Positions 1-6,415 of a DNA stretch of 16,767 bases are shown one piece after another. The position numbers and the translations under genes were made by a program. Source of the stretch: DATMBL01 sp050735975. Lineage in GTDB: Bacteria > Desulfobacterota > Binatia > UBA9968. Where the stretch lies: contig JBOHVS010000294.1 in the NCBI GenBank assembly GCA_050735975.1, positions 1-16,767 of the forward strand. Direction: 5' to 3'. A model generated the notes under the pieces. That model saw only the letters and a program-made list of their open reading frames with translations, ran no database searches and was not told the origin of the DNA. Within the stretch, counting starts at the first letter, position 1; each line of letters opens with the position of its first letter.

Positions 1-467
1 AGTTTGTACTCACCGTTCCCAACCGCATCTAGGTAGCCGGCTGCTTTAGCGTTAGGCAATGTGAATCGGACTTGGGTGAGTGGAAACTCAGCAATTTTAA
101 AATAGGTTTCGATATCCTTTGCGGTAATTGTCTTTTTGCGTTCCTGACTCGGTGCCAAGTTCGCCAGAAAGTAGGCAACCAGAGCAGCCATCTCGTTCGC
201 AGAGCGAGGTTTCTTTTGATCTTTCAAAACCTTTATGTGAATTGGCAAATTTTGCTGTCCAATGATCGTGTCACTTCCGCCTCCGGTTGCACCTGTACCT
301 GCACCTGATGCACCCAAATCTAAAGATCCCGTGGAGGGTTCCAGGACGATTTGAAGTCGTTGCAGCACGTACCGTAGGATACTTGCCCGAACGTCACCTG
401 TTAGTGGTTCCAGGGCGTTGAGAACAGCTTTTATGCCTTCGATCTCTTTGTCAATGTGTTCCGCCAC
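1..467 (-). CDS. Unknown protein, C-terminus cut off by the window edge
   Basis: An open minus-strand frame of 155 codons runs off the left edge without a stop. It begins at a GTG preceded by a strong AGGAGGAG ribosome site at 471-478, which decides the start. The protein has a charged helical N-terminal part (residues 1-45), a Gly/Ala/Thr-rich linker (about 48-66), then a compact part (about 75-155) containing KDQKKPRSANEMAALVAYFL, a segment ending TAKDIETYFK, and LPNAKAAGYLD. The last part reads like a small winged-helix-type module joined to the N-terminal helix by a flexible linker. I do not recognise a characterised family, so no function is proposed. The steady amino-acid composition, the linker and the ribosome site make it a convincing gene. 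Confidence 0.8.
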   Translation of the reverse strand, partial: MAEHIDKEIEGIKAVLNALEPLTGDVRASILRYVLQRLQIVLEPSTGSLDLGASGAGTGATGGGSDTIIGQQNLPIHIKVLKDQKKPRSANEMAALVAYFLANLAPSQERKKTITAKDIETYFKIAEFPLTQVRFTLPNAKAAGYLDAVGNGEYK

Positions 468-919
468 GTACTCCTCCTTTGAAGAGACTGATCGCGTCGA
501 ACAATCTGTATCTATTCATTTTGAGGAAAAGCTGGTCGCAATTCTGGGACCTTTTACGTAACTTGTCAAATGTGTTGGCAGTGACATTGCGGATAGCTTT
601 GACGACGGGCTCTTCCGAGTTCATTTGTTAGGTAACGGTCAAAGTAGCGCTTGACACTCAAGGACGCTGCAGTCAGGGTCAGCAAAGCGGGGGCAATGTT
701 TTACTCGTTTACGTCGAAAGCTATTAATTCGCTTTCCTTCGTCAAAAACCATCCGAGGCGGATAGCCGTGTATTCCGTGGATGTCCCTTTCATCCTTTAA
801 AATCGCGGTGATTCGATTGTAGGGGCGAGCGAGCGGCGTTGCTACAGAATCGAAGCAACTCTGTCGGATTTAGGTCGGAGCGATAAAATGGCTGCCCCAT
901 AAAGGGAGTACGAGGGAGG
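468..919. other. Gene-free stretch, unassigned
   Basis: No gene is supported here. A minus-strand frame stays open from about 872 to a stop at 639-641 and contains phrases such as ILKDERDIHGIHGYPPR and RKRVKHCPRFADPDC, but it has no usable start or ribosome site and I do not recognise it. It could be the tail of a decayed gene. The stretch ends at the left inverted repeat of the transposase-derived element at 920. Confidence 0.4.
471..478 (-). promoter_or_regulatory. Ribosome binding site fixing the GTG start at 467
   Basis: On the minus strand AGGAGGAG is followed by TAC and then GTG at 467-465. The near-perfect anti-16S complement at normal spacing is the main reason for choosing the GTG, since no ATG is suitably placed. 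Confidence 0.7.
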
Positions 920-944
920 GGGTCAAATCTTGACTTAAGTACTT
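920..944 (+). repeat. Left terminal inverted repeat, 25 bp
   Basis: Exact reverse complement of 1159-1183. Its inner part ACTTAAGTACTT is itself nearly palindromic, so each end could form a small hairpin. Confidence 0.9.
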
Positions 945-970
945 CACGCGGAGGTATATGGTGGGGGACT

Positions 971-1168
971 ATGGCGCGTCCACTGAGAATTTTGTATCCC
1001 AATGCTTTTATCACGTCACTTGCCGGGGTAAACGACCGGTCCGTAATTTTTCGCGACGATCATGACCGAGCGCGTTTTCTGACCCCATCTCCTCTCAAGC
1101 GAGAAAAAATCAAGACTGAACCGAAGATCCGAAAGTGGTTTCAGGATCTCGTAAAGCTAAGTACTTAA
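971..1168 (+). pseudogene. REP-associated tyrosine transposase (Y1_Tnp) remnant
   Basis: The 65-codon frame starts MARPLRILYPNAF, the classic RAYT N-terminus, and later has VIFRDDHDRARFL, also typical. Between them the conserved YHVT-RGN stretch is out of frame: a T missing from the T run at 1006-1009 and an extra A at 1030-1032 would restore YHVTCRGND, so two compensating single-base indels scramble it. After RARFL the sequence jumps to an unrelated-looking basic tail, and the His-hydrophobe-His and catalytic Tyr regions of the family are absent. It lies wholly within the inverted-repeat unit. It cannot encode an active enzyme. Confidence 0.8.
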
Positions 1169-1183
1169 GTCAAGATTTGACCC
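1159..1183 (-). repeat. Right terminal inverted repeat, 25 bp
   Basis: Exact reverse complement of 920-944. Just outside it, CCTAGGCTAAGCCTAGG (1187-1203) is a near-perfect palindrome. Confidence 0.9.
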
Positions 1184-1367
1184 TAACCTAGGCTAAGCCT
1201 AGGACCCCCTTAGTCAGTGCTGGACGACGAAGACTTCCTTGCTCCACCTTTTGCACCGGTTGGGCGGCATGGGTCGGGTCAGTTGGAGGAAAACTTGGTA
1301 TCAGGGAAACGGAACCGGGTCAGACTTTTACGACTCGACTATCTTGTTGAGTCCTAGGCGCCGACCC

Positions 1368-1766
1368 TCACTGACCAAAGTCTTCCGCCCTTAGTTCAAT
1401 CGGTTTCCCGTGCGGCGTGCGGCGCATGGCGCGCTCCCAGGCGCGGTAATGCTGCGCGAGCGTTTGGGCCGACGTCAGGCCTTTTTCCGCGACCATGCGT
1501 TCAAGGGTCGCAAGCCAATGGTGGTAGTAGGTCTCTCCAGTGTCCTGATCGCCGGCGGCCTGCGCTTTCTTGATTTCCTCGCCGAGCATCGCTGCCCACT
1601 CGCTCCAGGCGAACAGACCCTTTTCGTACAGCGCCAACGCCATTGCAAACGCATGGGCTTCCCAGGGAGCACGAAACACCGGGCCGTTCGCATCGCGCGG
1701 AATGCCCGGAATCGCCTCCGCGGCGCGCCGGGCGGGTTCCGGTTCAATGACGGATCGTTCAGACAT
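1368..1766 (-). CDS. Nitrile hydratase accessory (activator) protein
   Basis: A 132-residue protein of the nitrile hydratase accessory family, which resembles the N-terminal part of the beta subunit. Homology to the neighbouring beta subunit is visible: PVFRAPWEAHAFAMALAL here against PVFHHRWEGRVLAMSRAM there. Accessory proteins of this kind assist insertion of cobalt and maturation of the alpha subunit in the cytoplasm. The conserved YYHHWLATLERM region (about residues 80-91) is present. The start at 1766 overlaps the beta-subunit stop by 8 bases (ATGTCTGA), implying translational coupling; an ATG 18 bases upstream is possible but less likely. It is the last gene of the three-gene operon. 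Length is usual for the family. Confidence 0.88.
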   Translation of the reverse strand: MSERSVIEPEPARRAAEAIPGIPRDANGPVFRAPWEAHAFAMALALYEKGLFAWSEWAAMLGEEIKKAQAAGDQDTGETYYHHWLATLERMVAEKGLTSAQTLAQHYRAWERAMRRTPHGKPIELRAEDFGQ

Positions 1767-2418
1767 GTTCGAGATAAGGCTCAAACGCTTCGATGGAAAC
1801 CTTCAACGTTGGTTCCGCCTCAGCGCCCCAAAGCTCTTGGGCATCGAAGCGCACCGTATAAAGCCACTGCGGATCCTCGCCTTTGCCGGCAGCCACGGAG
1901 TCGGGAAAGATGTGAGCGCCATGGAGGCGCTCGACCACGCCCACGTGTCCGCGCGCATAGCGTGGCAAGCGCGTATGCGTCGTCGGGTGAATGTTTTTCG
2001 TGCGCACGCGGTCGCCCACTTTAAACCGTGCGGGCGCGGGCGCCGGGCGTCCATAGGAGCCGCGCCGCGTGACCTTTTCCACATCGGCCAGCGTGAACCG
2101 GCCGCGGTTCAGAGTCTTACCGGGGCGCAGTGCACGCCCGGCGGCGACCTCGTCCTCATCGATGAGACCGCGGTCAATGAGCAGGCGCACGTTGCGTAGA
2201 AACCATTTCTCGTAGTAGGAGCTGGTCAAATAGACAGTCGGCGAAAGTAATTCGACGAAATAGCGGCTCGTATCGATGCTCCACACGCGGAAGACGCCCA
2301 TCGCGCGGCTCATCGCCAGCACGCGCCCCTCCCATCGATGATGAAAAACCGGCTCGTTCGGCTCAGGCTCGACTTTGCCAAACCCATCCATGCCGCCCAT
2401 ATCGTGGACGCCGTCCAT
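1759..2418 (-). CDS. nthB: Nitrile hydratase subunit beta, cobalt type
   Basis: 219 residues starting MDGVHDMGGMDGFGKV, the signature N-terminus of nitrile hydratase beta subunits, followed by PVFHHRWEGRVLAMS. The C-terminal half carries the SH3-like barrel with FKVGDRVRTKN and LPRYARGHVGVV. Arginines that in this family contact the modified cysteines of the alpha subunit have candidates at SIDTSRYFVEL and LPRYARG. With alpha it forms the heterodimer that hydrates nitriles to amides in the cytoplasm. The ATG shares one base with the alpha stop (TAATG), so the two subunits are coupled. Length matches the family. Confidence 0.95.
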   Translation of the reverse strand: MDGVHDMGGMDGFGKVEPEPNEPVFHHRWEGRVLAMSRAMGVFRVWSIDTSRYFVELLSPTVYLTSSYYEKWFLRNVRLLIDRGLIDEDEVAAGRALRPGKTLNRGRFTLADVEKVTRRGSYGRPAPAPARFKVGDRVRTKNIHPTTHTRLPRYARGHVGVVERLHGAHIFPDSVAAGKGEDPQWLYTVRFDAQELWGAEAEPTLKVSIEAFEPYLEHV

Positions 2419-3041
2419 TAGGCCACCTCACTCGGCTTTTTTGGCAGGCCCGCGCCGATCATGCAGTCGCGCGTGATTAGTTTGGCAAGCTGGGCTTCGC
2501 TCCAGCCTTCGGTTCCGGCTGGACGCATCGGCACGACCAAGTAGCGGGTCTCGGCCGTCGAATCCCAAATTCGGATCTCCGTCTCGGCCGGCAGCGCGAC
2601 GCCGAAATCCGCGAGTACTGCGCGCGGCTCTTTTACGAGGCGCGAGCGGTAAGGGAAGGACTTGTACCATGTCGGCGGGAGGCCGAGCACATCCGTCGGG
2701 TAACACGAGCACAACGTGCACACGACGATGTTGTACAGCTTCGGCGTGTTCTCGATGGCGATCAGGTGATTGCCGACCCTTCCCACTTGCGCAAGCGTGC
2801 TCGCTGCTTTGCTCGCGTCTTCTAGAAGCGCTTGCCGAAACAAAGGATCGCTCCAGGCCTTGGCGATAACCTGCGCGCCAATATGCGGGCCGATTGTAGT
2901 TTCATAAAGCTCGACGATGCGATCGAGCGCGGCGGTTTCGATATACCCCTTCTCGGCCAAAATAGTCTCGATCGCGCGCACCCGCAGCTCCATCTCGGAA
3001 AGATGGGAGCCCTCATTATCATCGTGGTCATGTGCAGCCAT
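2418..3041 (-). CDS. nthA: Nitrile hydratase subunit alpha, cobalt type
   Basis: 207 residues from the ATG at 3041. The metal-binding motif VCTLCSCY lies at residues 107-114, with Cys108, Cys111 and Cys113. The Thr after the first Cys and the Tyr after the third are the cobalt-type signature; iron-type enzymes have CSLCSCT. LPPTWYKSFPYRSRLVKEPR following the motif is also diagnostic. Cys111 and Cys113 are the residues normally oxidised to sulfinate and sulfenate. The frame is open upstream to 3122, but the extra 27 residues are unlike the family, whereas MAAHDHDD is a typical start. No clear ribosome site precedes 3041. Order alpha-beta-accessory, each overlapping, makes a tight operon. Confidence 0.95.
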   Translation of the reverse strand: MAAHDHDDNEGSHLSEMELRVRAIETILAEKGYIETAALDRIVELYETTIGPHIGAQVIAKAWSDPLFRQALLEDASKAASTLAQVGRVGNHLIAIENTPKLYNIVVCTLCSCYPTDVLGLPPTWYKSFPYRSRLVKEPRAVLADFGVALPAETEIRIWDSTAETRYLVVPMRPAGTEGWSEAQLAKLITRDCMIGAGLPKKPSEVA

Positions 3042-3070
3042 GGGCGAGATACTACTAACTACCGCGTATC

Positions 3071-3082
3071 GGGTCAAATCTT
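3071..3082 (+). repeat. Copy of the transposase-element end motif
   Basis: GGGTCAAATCTT is identical to the first 12 bases of the inverted repeat at 920 and to the complement of 1172-1183. It is followed by TTCGGGGG rather than the rest of the 25-bp repeat, so it is a solo or diverged end. Confidence 0.5.
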
Positions 3083-3261
3083 TTCGGGGGTGATTAGGGT
3101 AAGCCGCGCCCACAAGTTCCATAACTGGCGCGCGACTGGTGCGCTACGGAGAGGATTGAGATCCCTCCTCGGCTGCGTCGTGATCCACACATGGTAAGGC
3201 GGCTGTCGCCGAGTAAGAAGCGGTTCGAAACCCGAAGAGAAGAACGGTCGCTTGTATCGAG

Positions 3262-3291
3262 TTGACATAACATCGCGATATCGGATATTCC
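3262..3291 (+). promoter_or_regulatory. Possible sigma-70-like promoter for the deacetylase gene
   Basis: TTGACA (3262-3267) is a perfect -35 box; 18 bases on, TATTCC (3286-3291) is a partial -10. Transcription would start at about 3298, right at the GTG start codon 3299, implying a leaderless message. This fits the absence of any ribosome site before the GTG, but the -10 is weak. Confidence 0.35.
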
Positions 3292-3298
3292 CCTCTGT

Positions 3299-4195
3299 GT
3301 GAGCTTCGCCGTGGAAAACACCCGATACGATTATTCGCCGATTATCGGAAGGAATCCCGTGAAATGGCCCCATGGGGCGCGCGTCGCCCTGTGGGTCTGC
3401 CCGAACATCGAATACTTCTATATCGGTAAGGCTCTGCGCGGCGGATTCGGCACGCCTCATGTGCCCGATGTGACCGGTTACAGTCTTCGGGACTATGGAT
3501 CTCGCGTGGGCGTCTTCCGCCTCATGGAGATTCTTGACAAGCACGGAATCCGCGCGAGCGTCCTACTGAACGCGGACGTGTGCAATAACCAACCCCAAAT
3601 CATCGAGGAAGGCAACAAACGGAATTGGGAATGGCTGGGCCACGGGTTGACCAACAATCTCGCCCTCAACGATTATCCGCCGGAAGAGGAGCGAAGGATC
3701 ATTCGCGAGACGACGGAGATCATCACCGGAGCAACCGGCAAGAGACCGAAGGGGTGGCTCGGACCCGGCTTGATGGAGAGCTTCGATACCCCGGACTGGC
3801 TCGCCGCCGAGGGATACGAGTATGCGTGCGACTGGGGCTGCGACGATCAGCCCATCCCCATGCGCGTCAAGAGCGGCAGGATGATCGTTATGCCCTACGA
3901 TCAAGGCATCAACGACATCAACATCTTTCTGCGTCGAAACCATACGCCGGAACAATACCTGCGGATGGTCTGCGACCAGTTCGATACTCTACACCACGAG
4001 GGATCCACCAGCGCGCGGGTCATGGCGATCCCTCTCCATCCTTTCATTATTGGTTTTCCTTTCCGCATCAAATACCTGGACAAGGCTCTTGAATATATCT
4101 GTTCCCATCAGCACGTCTGGCGCGCGACCGGCTGGGAGATCGCGGAGTGGTTTTACAAACACTATTACGAGGATCCAGGACGACCGCGTTCCTAG
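3299..4195 (+). CDS. Polysaccharide deacetylase-family (PuuE/NodB-fold) hydrolase
   Basis: 298 residues. The N-terminal RYDYSPIIGR and WPHGARVALWVCPNIE, then YGSRVGVFRLMEILDKHGI, belong to the PuuE/allantoinase-like branch of the NodB deacetylase superfamily. The NodB fold binds a divalent metal through Asp and His; candidates are the Asp in LLNADVC and the His in EWLGHGLTNN. The late motif AIPLHPFIIGFPFR is typical of this branch. These enzymes cleave C-N bonds in small amides or N-acyl sugars; the substrate here is unknown. No signal peptide is seen, so it is probably cytoplasmic. The start is GTG with no ribosome site; a GTG at 3311 is an alternative. The receptor gene follows after 27 bases, so the two are probably co-transcribed. 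Confidence 0.85.
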   Translation: MSFAVENTRYDYSPIIGRNPVKWPHGARVALWVCPNIEYFYIGKALRGGFGTPHVPDVTGYSLRDYGSRVGVFRLMEILDKHGIRASVLLNADVCNNQPQIIEEGNKRNWEWLGHGLTNNLALNDYPPEEERRIIRETTEIITGATGKRPKGWLGPGLMESFDTPDWLAAEGYEYACDWGCDDQPIPMRVKSGRMIVMPYDQGINDINIFLRRNHTPEQYLRMVCDQFDTLHHEGSTSARVMAIPLHPFIIGFPFRIKYLDKALEYICSHQHVWRATGWEIAEWFYKHYYEDPGRPRS

Positions 4196-4210
4196 GATAG
4201 CCGATTCTCA

Positions 4211-4217
4211 AAGGAGG
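4211..4217 (+). promoter_or_regulatory. Strong ribosome binding site of the receptor gene
   Basis: AAGGAGG followed by five bases and ATG at 4223. It is much stronger than that of the upstream gene, which fits high production of a periplasmic receptor from a shared message. Confidence 0.75.
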
Positions 4218-4222
4218 CTTCT

Positions 4223-5266
4223 ATGCATAACAAGCTCGCGCTGCTTATCGCCGCATTGTACGGTTTCGCCTTTGTCGCCAGGGTCGCAGCAGCTCCGGCA
4301 GCCGAAGAATTTTATCGCGGCAAGACTGTTCGCTTCATCGTGGGCTTCAGCGCTGGAGGCGGGTTCGACACCTACGCCCGCACGATCGCTCGGCACATCG
4401 GCAAGCATATCCCCGGGAAACCGACCATCGTAGTAGATAACATGACCGGCGCGGGCAGTCTGATCAGCGCCAATTATATTTACAACCAGGCCAAGCCTGA
4501 CGGTCTCACGATAGGGCACTGGATTGGCGGCCTGATCGTTCAGCAGGTCATCAAGGCAAGCGAAGGAATAAAATTCGACGGGCGAAAATTCGAGTGGGTC
4601 GGCCTCGTCGTTAATGACAACCCCGCCTGCGTTCTGACCAAAGCCAGCGGCATCCAGAGCTTGGATCAATGGCTCGCCTCCAAAGAGCCTATCAAGGTTG
4701 GGGTTACCGGCGTCGGATCGGATACTCACTATGTCCCCTCGATCCTAAAGGTGGCGCTCGGACTACCCATGCAGCTCATCGAAGGATACAAAGGCACCGC
4801 CAACATCCGCCTGGCCGCTGAGTCGGGAGAACTCGACGGTGGTTGTTGGGCCTGGGAATCACTCAAGCCTACCTGGCGCAAGGGGCTGCAGAGCGGAGAT
4901 GTCAAACCGGTCATTCAAGCGGTGCCGAAGAAGCATTCGGACATGTTGGACGTGCCTAACGCCATAGACTACGCGAAGACCGAAGAGGCGCGCCAGCTGC
5001 TCCGAGCGGGCATCCACAACACCTCGGCCATAAACCGCTCCTTCTCATTGCCTCCTGGCACGCCAAAGGACCGGGTGGCCGCCTTGCAGAAAGCCTTCAT
5101 GGGGACGATGAAGGACCCGGAGTTCCTGGCCGAAGCACAGAAGTCGCAGCTGGCCATCAACCCGCTGCCCGGCAATGAGGTAGCGAAAATCGTGGCGAGC
5201 TTCTTCGAGCTAAAACCCGACATTGTCGCCAAGCTGACCGAGATCCTCGCGCCTAGAAAGAGGTAG
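4223..5266 (+). CDS. Bug/TctC-family periplasmic solute-binding receptor
   Basis: 347 residues. Residues 1-24 form a Sec signal peptide with a hydrophobic core (LALLIAALYGFAF) and an Ala-rich cleavage region (VAAAPAAEE). The mature start FYRGKTVRFIVGFSAGGGFD is the diagnostic TctC/Bug motif, and NMTGAGSLISANYIYNQAKPDG is the second conserved block. Such receptors capture carboxylates, amides or small aromatic acids in the periplasm, for TctAB transporters or for sensing. No tctA or tctB gene is present in this window, so it is an orphan receptor here. Its ligand may be the substrate or product of the neighbouring deacetylase-fold enzyme or amidase, which is inference from context. Confidence 0.92.
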   Translation: MHNKLALLIAALYGFAFVARVAAAPAAEEFYRGKTVRFIVGFSAGGGFDTYARTIARHIGKHIPGKPTIVVDNMTGAGSLISANYIYNQAKPDGLTIGHWIGGLIVQQVIKASEGIKFDGRKFEWVGLVVNDNPACVLTKASGIQSLDQWLASKEPIKVGVTGVGSDTHYVPSILKVALGLPMQLIEGYKGTANIRLAAESGELDGGCWAWESLKPTWRKGLQSGDVKPVIQAVPKKHSDMLDVPNAIDYAKTEEARQLLRAGIHNTSAINRSFSLPPGTPKDRVAALQKAFMGTMKDPEFLAEAQKSQLAINPLPGNEVAKIVASFFELKPDIVAKLTEILAPRKR

Positions 5267-5621
5267 TCAATTTCCCATACGAGGCGGCGCGCCGTAGATC
5301 ATCGGAACTTGGGGAGGGATGCGCGGGGAAGACAGATTACGCGGGACCAGGTAAGTTTGCGGAATTTCACCGATTCTGTTCCATGGCGCGTGTTTTTGAC
5401 GCTTAGATACCCATTTTCGCGGTCGAATTGGGCCTTGTACGCTTCACGGATTCTCGTAGCGCATACGCCCATCTACCTGCTCAACTTCGGGATTACCCAC
5501 CGAGCTCGGCAGACGGCCTAACCTAAAACACTTGTTCCAAGCATTCCAGCCGTTCAATCGCTGCGCTCCGTTCAAATCGTTGAACATCACCAGTCGGAGC
5601 AAGCCGGAGTGAAAGCCGATG
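5267..5621. other. Gene-free stretch
   Basis: Only short frames without ribosome sites or recognisable domains occur here. CGGCGCGCCG soon after the receptor stop is a self-complementary GC block but lacks a T run, so it is not called a terminator. GTTCAA and TTGAAC around 5550-5590 form a weak inverted repeat. The stretch ends near the element-end motif that truncates the toxin gene. Confidence 0.4.
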
Positions 5622-5918
5622 TTACAGGAGGGGGCGCTGGGGGCCAGGTCTTGCAATCACGTATTTATTGCAATGGAAGGCGCGATCCTTGTGACTGGGA
5701 GTCACAACTCGACCGACTCTCTCGAACGGACGGAACAATATTTCCGCACGCTTTCGCCCCGTCGGAGTTCGGGCGCCAGCGAGCAATTCTTGAGCTACGA
5801 CGGAGCTAAAATCGATGCCCGGAGCGTCCTTATCGTAAATCTCACGTATGAAAGGAAGAGTTGTTCCGCTTTGAATGAGGTCGATGTACAAGTCGGTGTC
5901 GATCAGGTGCTTGGCCAC
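5622..5918 (-). pseudogene. VapC-like PIN-domain toxin, C-terminal half lost
   Basis: The frame begins KHLIDTDLYIDLIQSG, the PIN-domain N-terminus with its metal-binding Asp residues. SSVVAQELLAGA carries the next conserved acidic residue, and the family phrase VVTPSHKD ends at about residue 77. Normal VapC toxins are about 130 residues. After SHKD the sequence becomes RAFHCNKYVIARPGP, which is the translation of an element-end motif (GGTCTTGCAAT and its hairpin on the plus strand, 5648-5673). The second set of acidic residues is missing, so an active RNase is not expected. The GTG start at 5918 overlaps the antitoxin stop by one base (TAGTG), the usual layout of a toxin-antitoxin operon. Confidence 0.75.
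5648..5673. repeat. Element-end motif with hairpin at the VapC truncation point
   Basis: GGTCTTGCAAT opens a hairpin with stem TTGCAAT/ATTGCAA (5651-5657 and 5667-5673) and a 9-base loop, preceded by GGGGGCCA. The core GGTCTTGCAAT recurs at 8338-8348, and a diverged relative lies at 13084-13105. Placed exactly where VapC homology stops, it looks like the end of an inserted or deleted mobile repeat. Confidence 0.5.
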
Positions 5919-6108
5919 TAAAAAACCTTTTCTACACCGCCCTTGCCAGCTACTTTTTCCAATGATTTGAGAATTTCTTTTTTGAAAACTACAGGTTCAA
6001 TGCGGCATCGATCGCCTCGGTCTCGGTCTTGACACCCAGGATCGTCCTTACCCGGCGGATTTTCTTCTCATCAAGATAATAATCTTTCCGTTTGAGATTG
6101 GTTTTCAT
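5918..6108 (-). pseudogene. VapB-like antitoxin, frameshifted
   Basis: From the ATG at 6108 (GGAG ribosome site a few bases upstream) the frame reads MKTNLKRKDYYLDEKKIRRV and then TILGVKTETEAIDAALNL, a short ribbon-helix-helix-type antitoxin N-terminus, and hits a stop at 5989-5991 after 39 residues. Shifting by one base restores VFKKEILKSLEKVAGKGG and a stop that overlaps the toxin start. One missing base next to the C at 5992 (one G on the coding strand) explains this, and the repaired gene would have 63 codons. With the toxin also truncated, the pair is dead or decaying. A single-base sequencing error could mimic the antitoxin break but not the loss of half the toxin. Confidence 0.75.
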
Positions 6109-6415
6109 CGGATCTCCATACAGACAATGGTCTATTTTATACGTATATGGCCCGACTTCAAGTCCGACGCTATTTTGAAAACGGGCCTTGGTCCCATTTA
6201 CCTCTAATAACTCTTCTGCAGCCTCGCGTAATGTTGGGCGGCCGCCGCGAATACCTGCGAACGGAAAAGCTCGGACTAATCGACTCCATCGGCCCGGTGT
6301 CTTACCATGGCTGCTCTTGTTGCAGTCGTGACCCCGGCTCGGTTATGTTCCCAAACGTTTTTCGGATTCAACTGTGGAGTTGAATTCCTCTTTACATCCT
6401 TTGAGGGAGAATCAC
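6109..6415. other. Intergenic region between broken antitoxin and amidase
   Basis: 307 bases without a supported gene. Next to the antitoxin start, AGAC-AATG-GTCT (6123-6134) and the palindrome ATACGTAT (about 6139-6146) could be remains of the autoregulatory operator typical of toxin-antitoxin promoters. The region before the amidase shows no clear promoter. Confidence 0.35.

Larger units (their letters stand above)
920..1183 (+). mobile_element. MITE-like deletion derivative of a REP-associated tyrosine transposase element
   Basis: A 264-bp unit is bounded by perfect 25-bp inverted repeats (920-944 and 1159-1183) starting GGGTCAAATCTTGACTTAAG and ending TACTT. Between them lies a remnant of a Y1/RAYT-type transposase reading frame (971-1168). 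No flanking target duplication is visible. The interior is far too short for an active transposase (usually over 200 residues), so this looks like a non-autonomous internal-deletion product. The same GGGTCAAATCTT end motif recurs at 3071-3082. Confidence 0.75.
3042..3298. promoter_or_regulatory. Divergent intergenic region between nitrile hydratase and deacetylase genes
   Basis: 257 bases separate two divergent units. About 30 bases upstream of nthA sits GGGTCAAATCTT (3071-3082), the same 12-mer as the ends of the 920-1183 element, suggesting an element end lies in the nitrile hydratase leader. I see no strong sigma-70 promoter pointing left. Towards the deacetylase gene there is a TTGACA box at 3262-3267. 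Confidence 0.4.

Noticed and set aside
1410..2199. Long plus-strand open frames (over 200 codons) opposite the nitrile hydratase genes
   Set aside because: They are antisense shadows of GC-rich coding sequence; the minus strand carries clear nitrile hydratase motifs.
5280..5300. CGGCGCGCCG as a terminator of the receptor gene
   Set aside because: It has no loop and no T run; self-complementary GC blocks are expected by chance in this composition.
5309..5521. 70-codon plus-strand frame after the receptor gene
   Set aside because: No ribosome site, no recognisable motif and unconvincing composition.
5691..5705. Perfect hairpin GTGACT-GGG-AGTCAC
   Set aside because: It lies in the conserved TPSHKD codons of the VapC remnant, so coding constraint explains it.
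6147..6383. 78-codon plus-strand frame before the amidase
   Set aside because: No ribosome site or family resemblance; it crosses the probable antitoxin promoter region.
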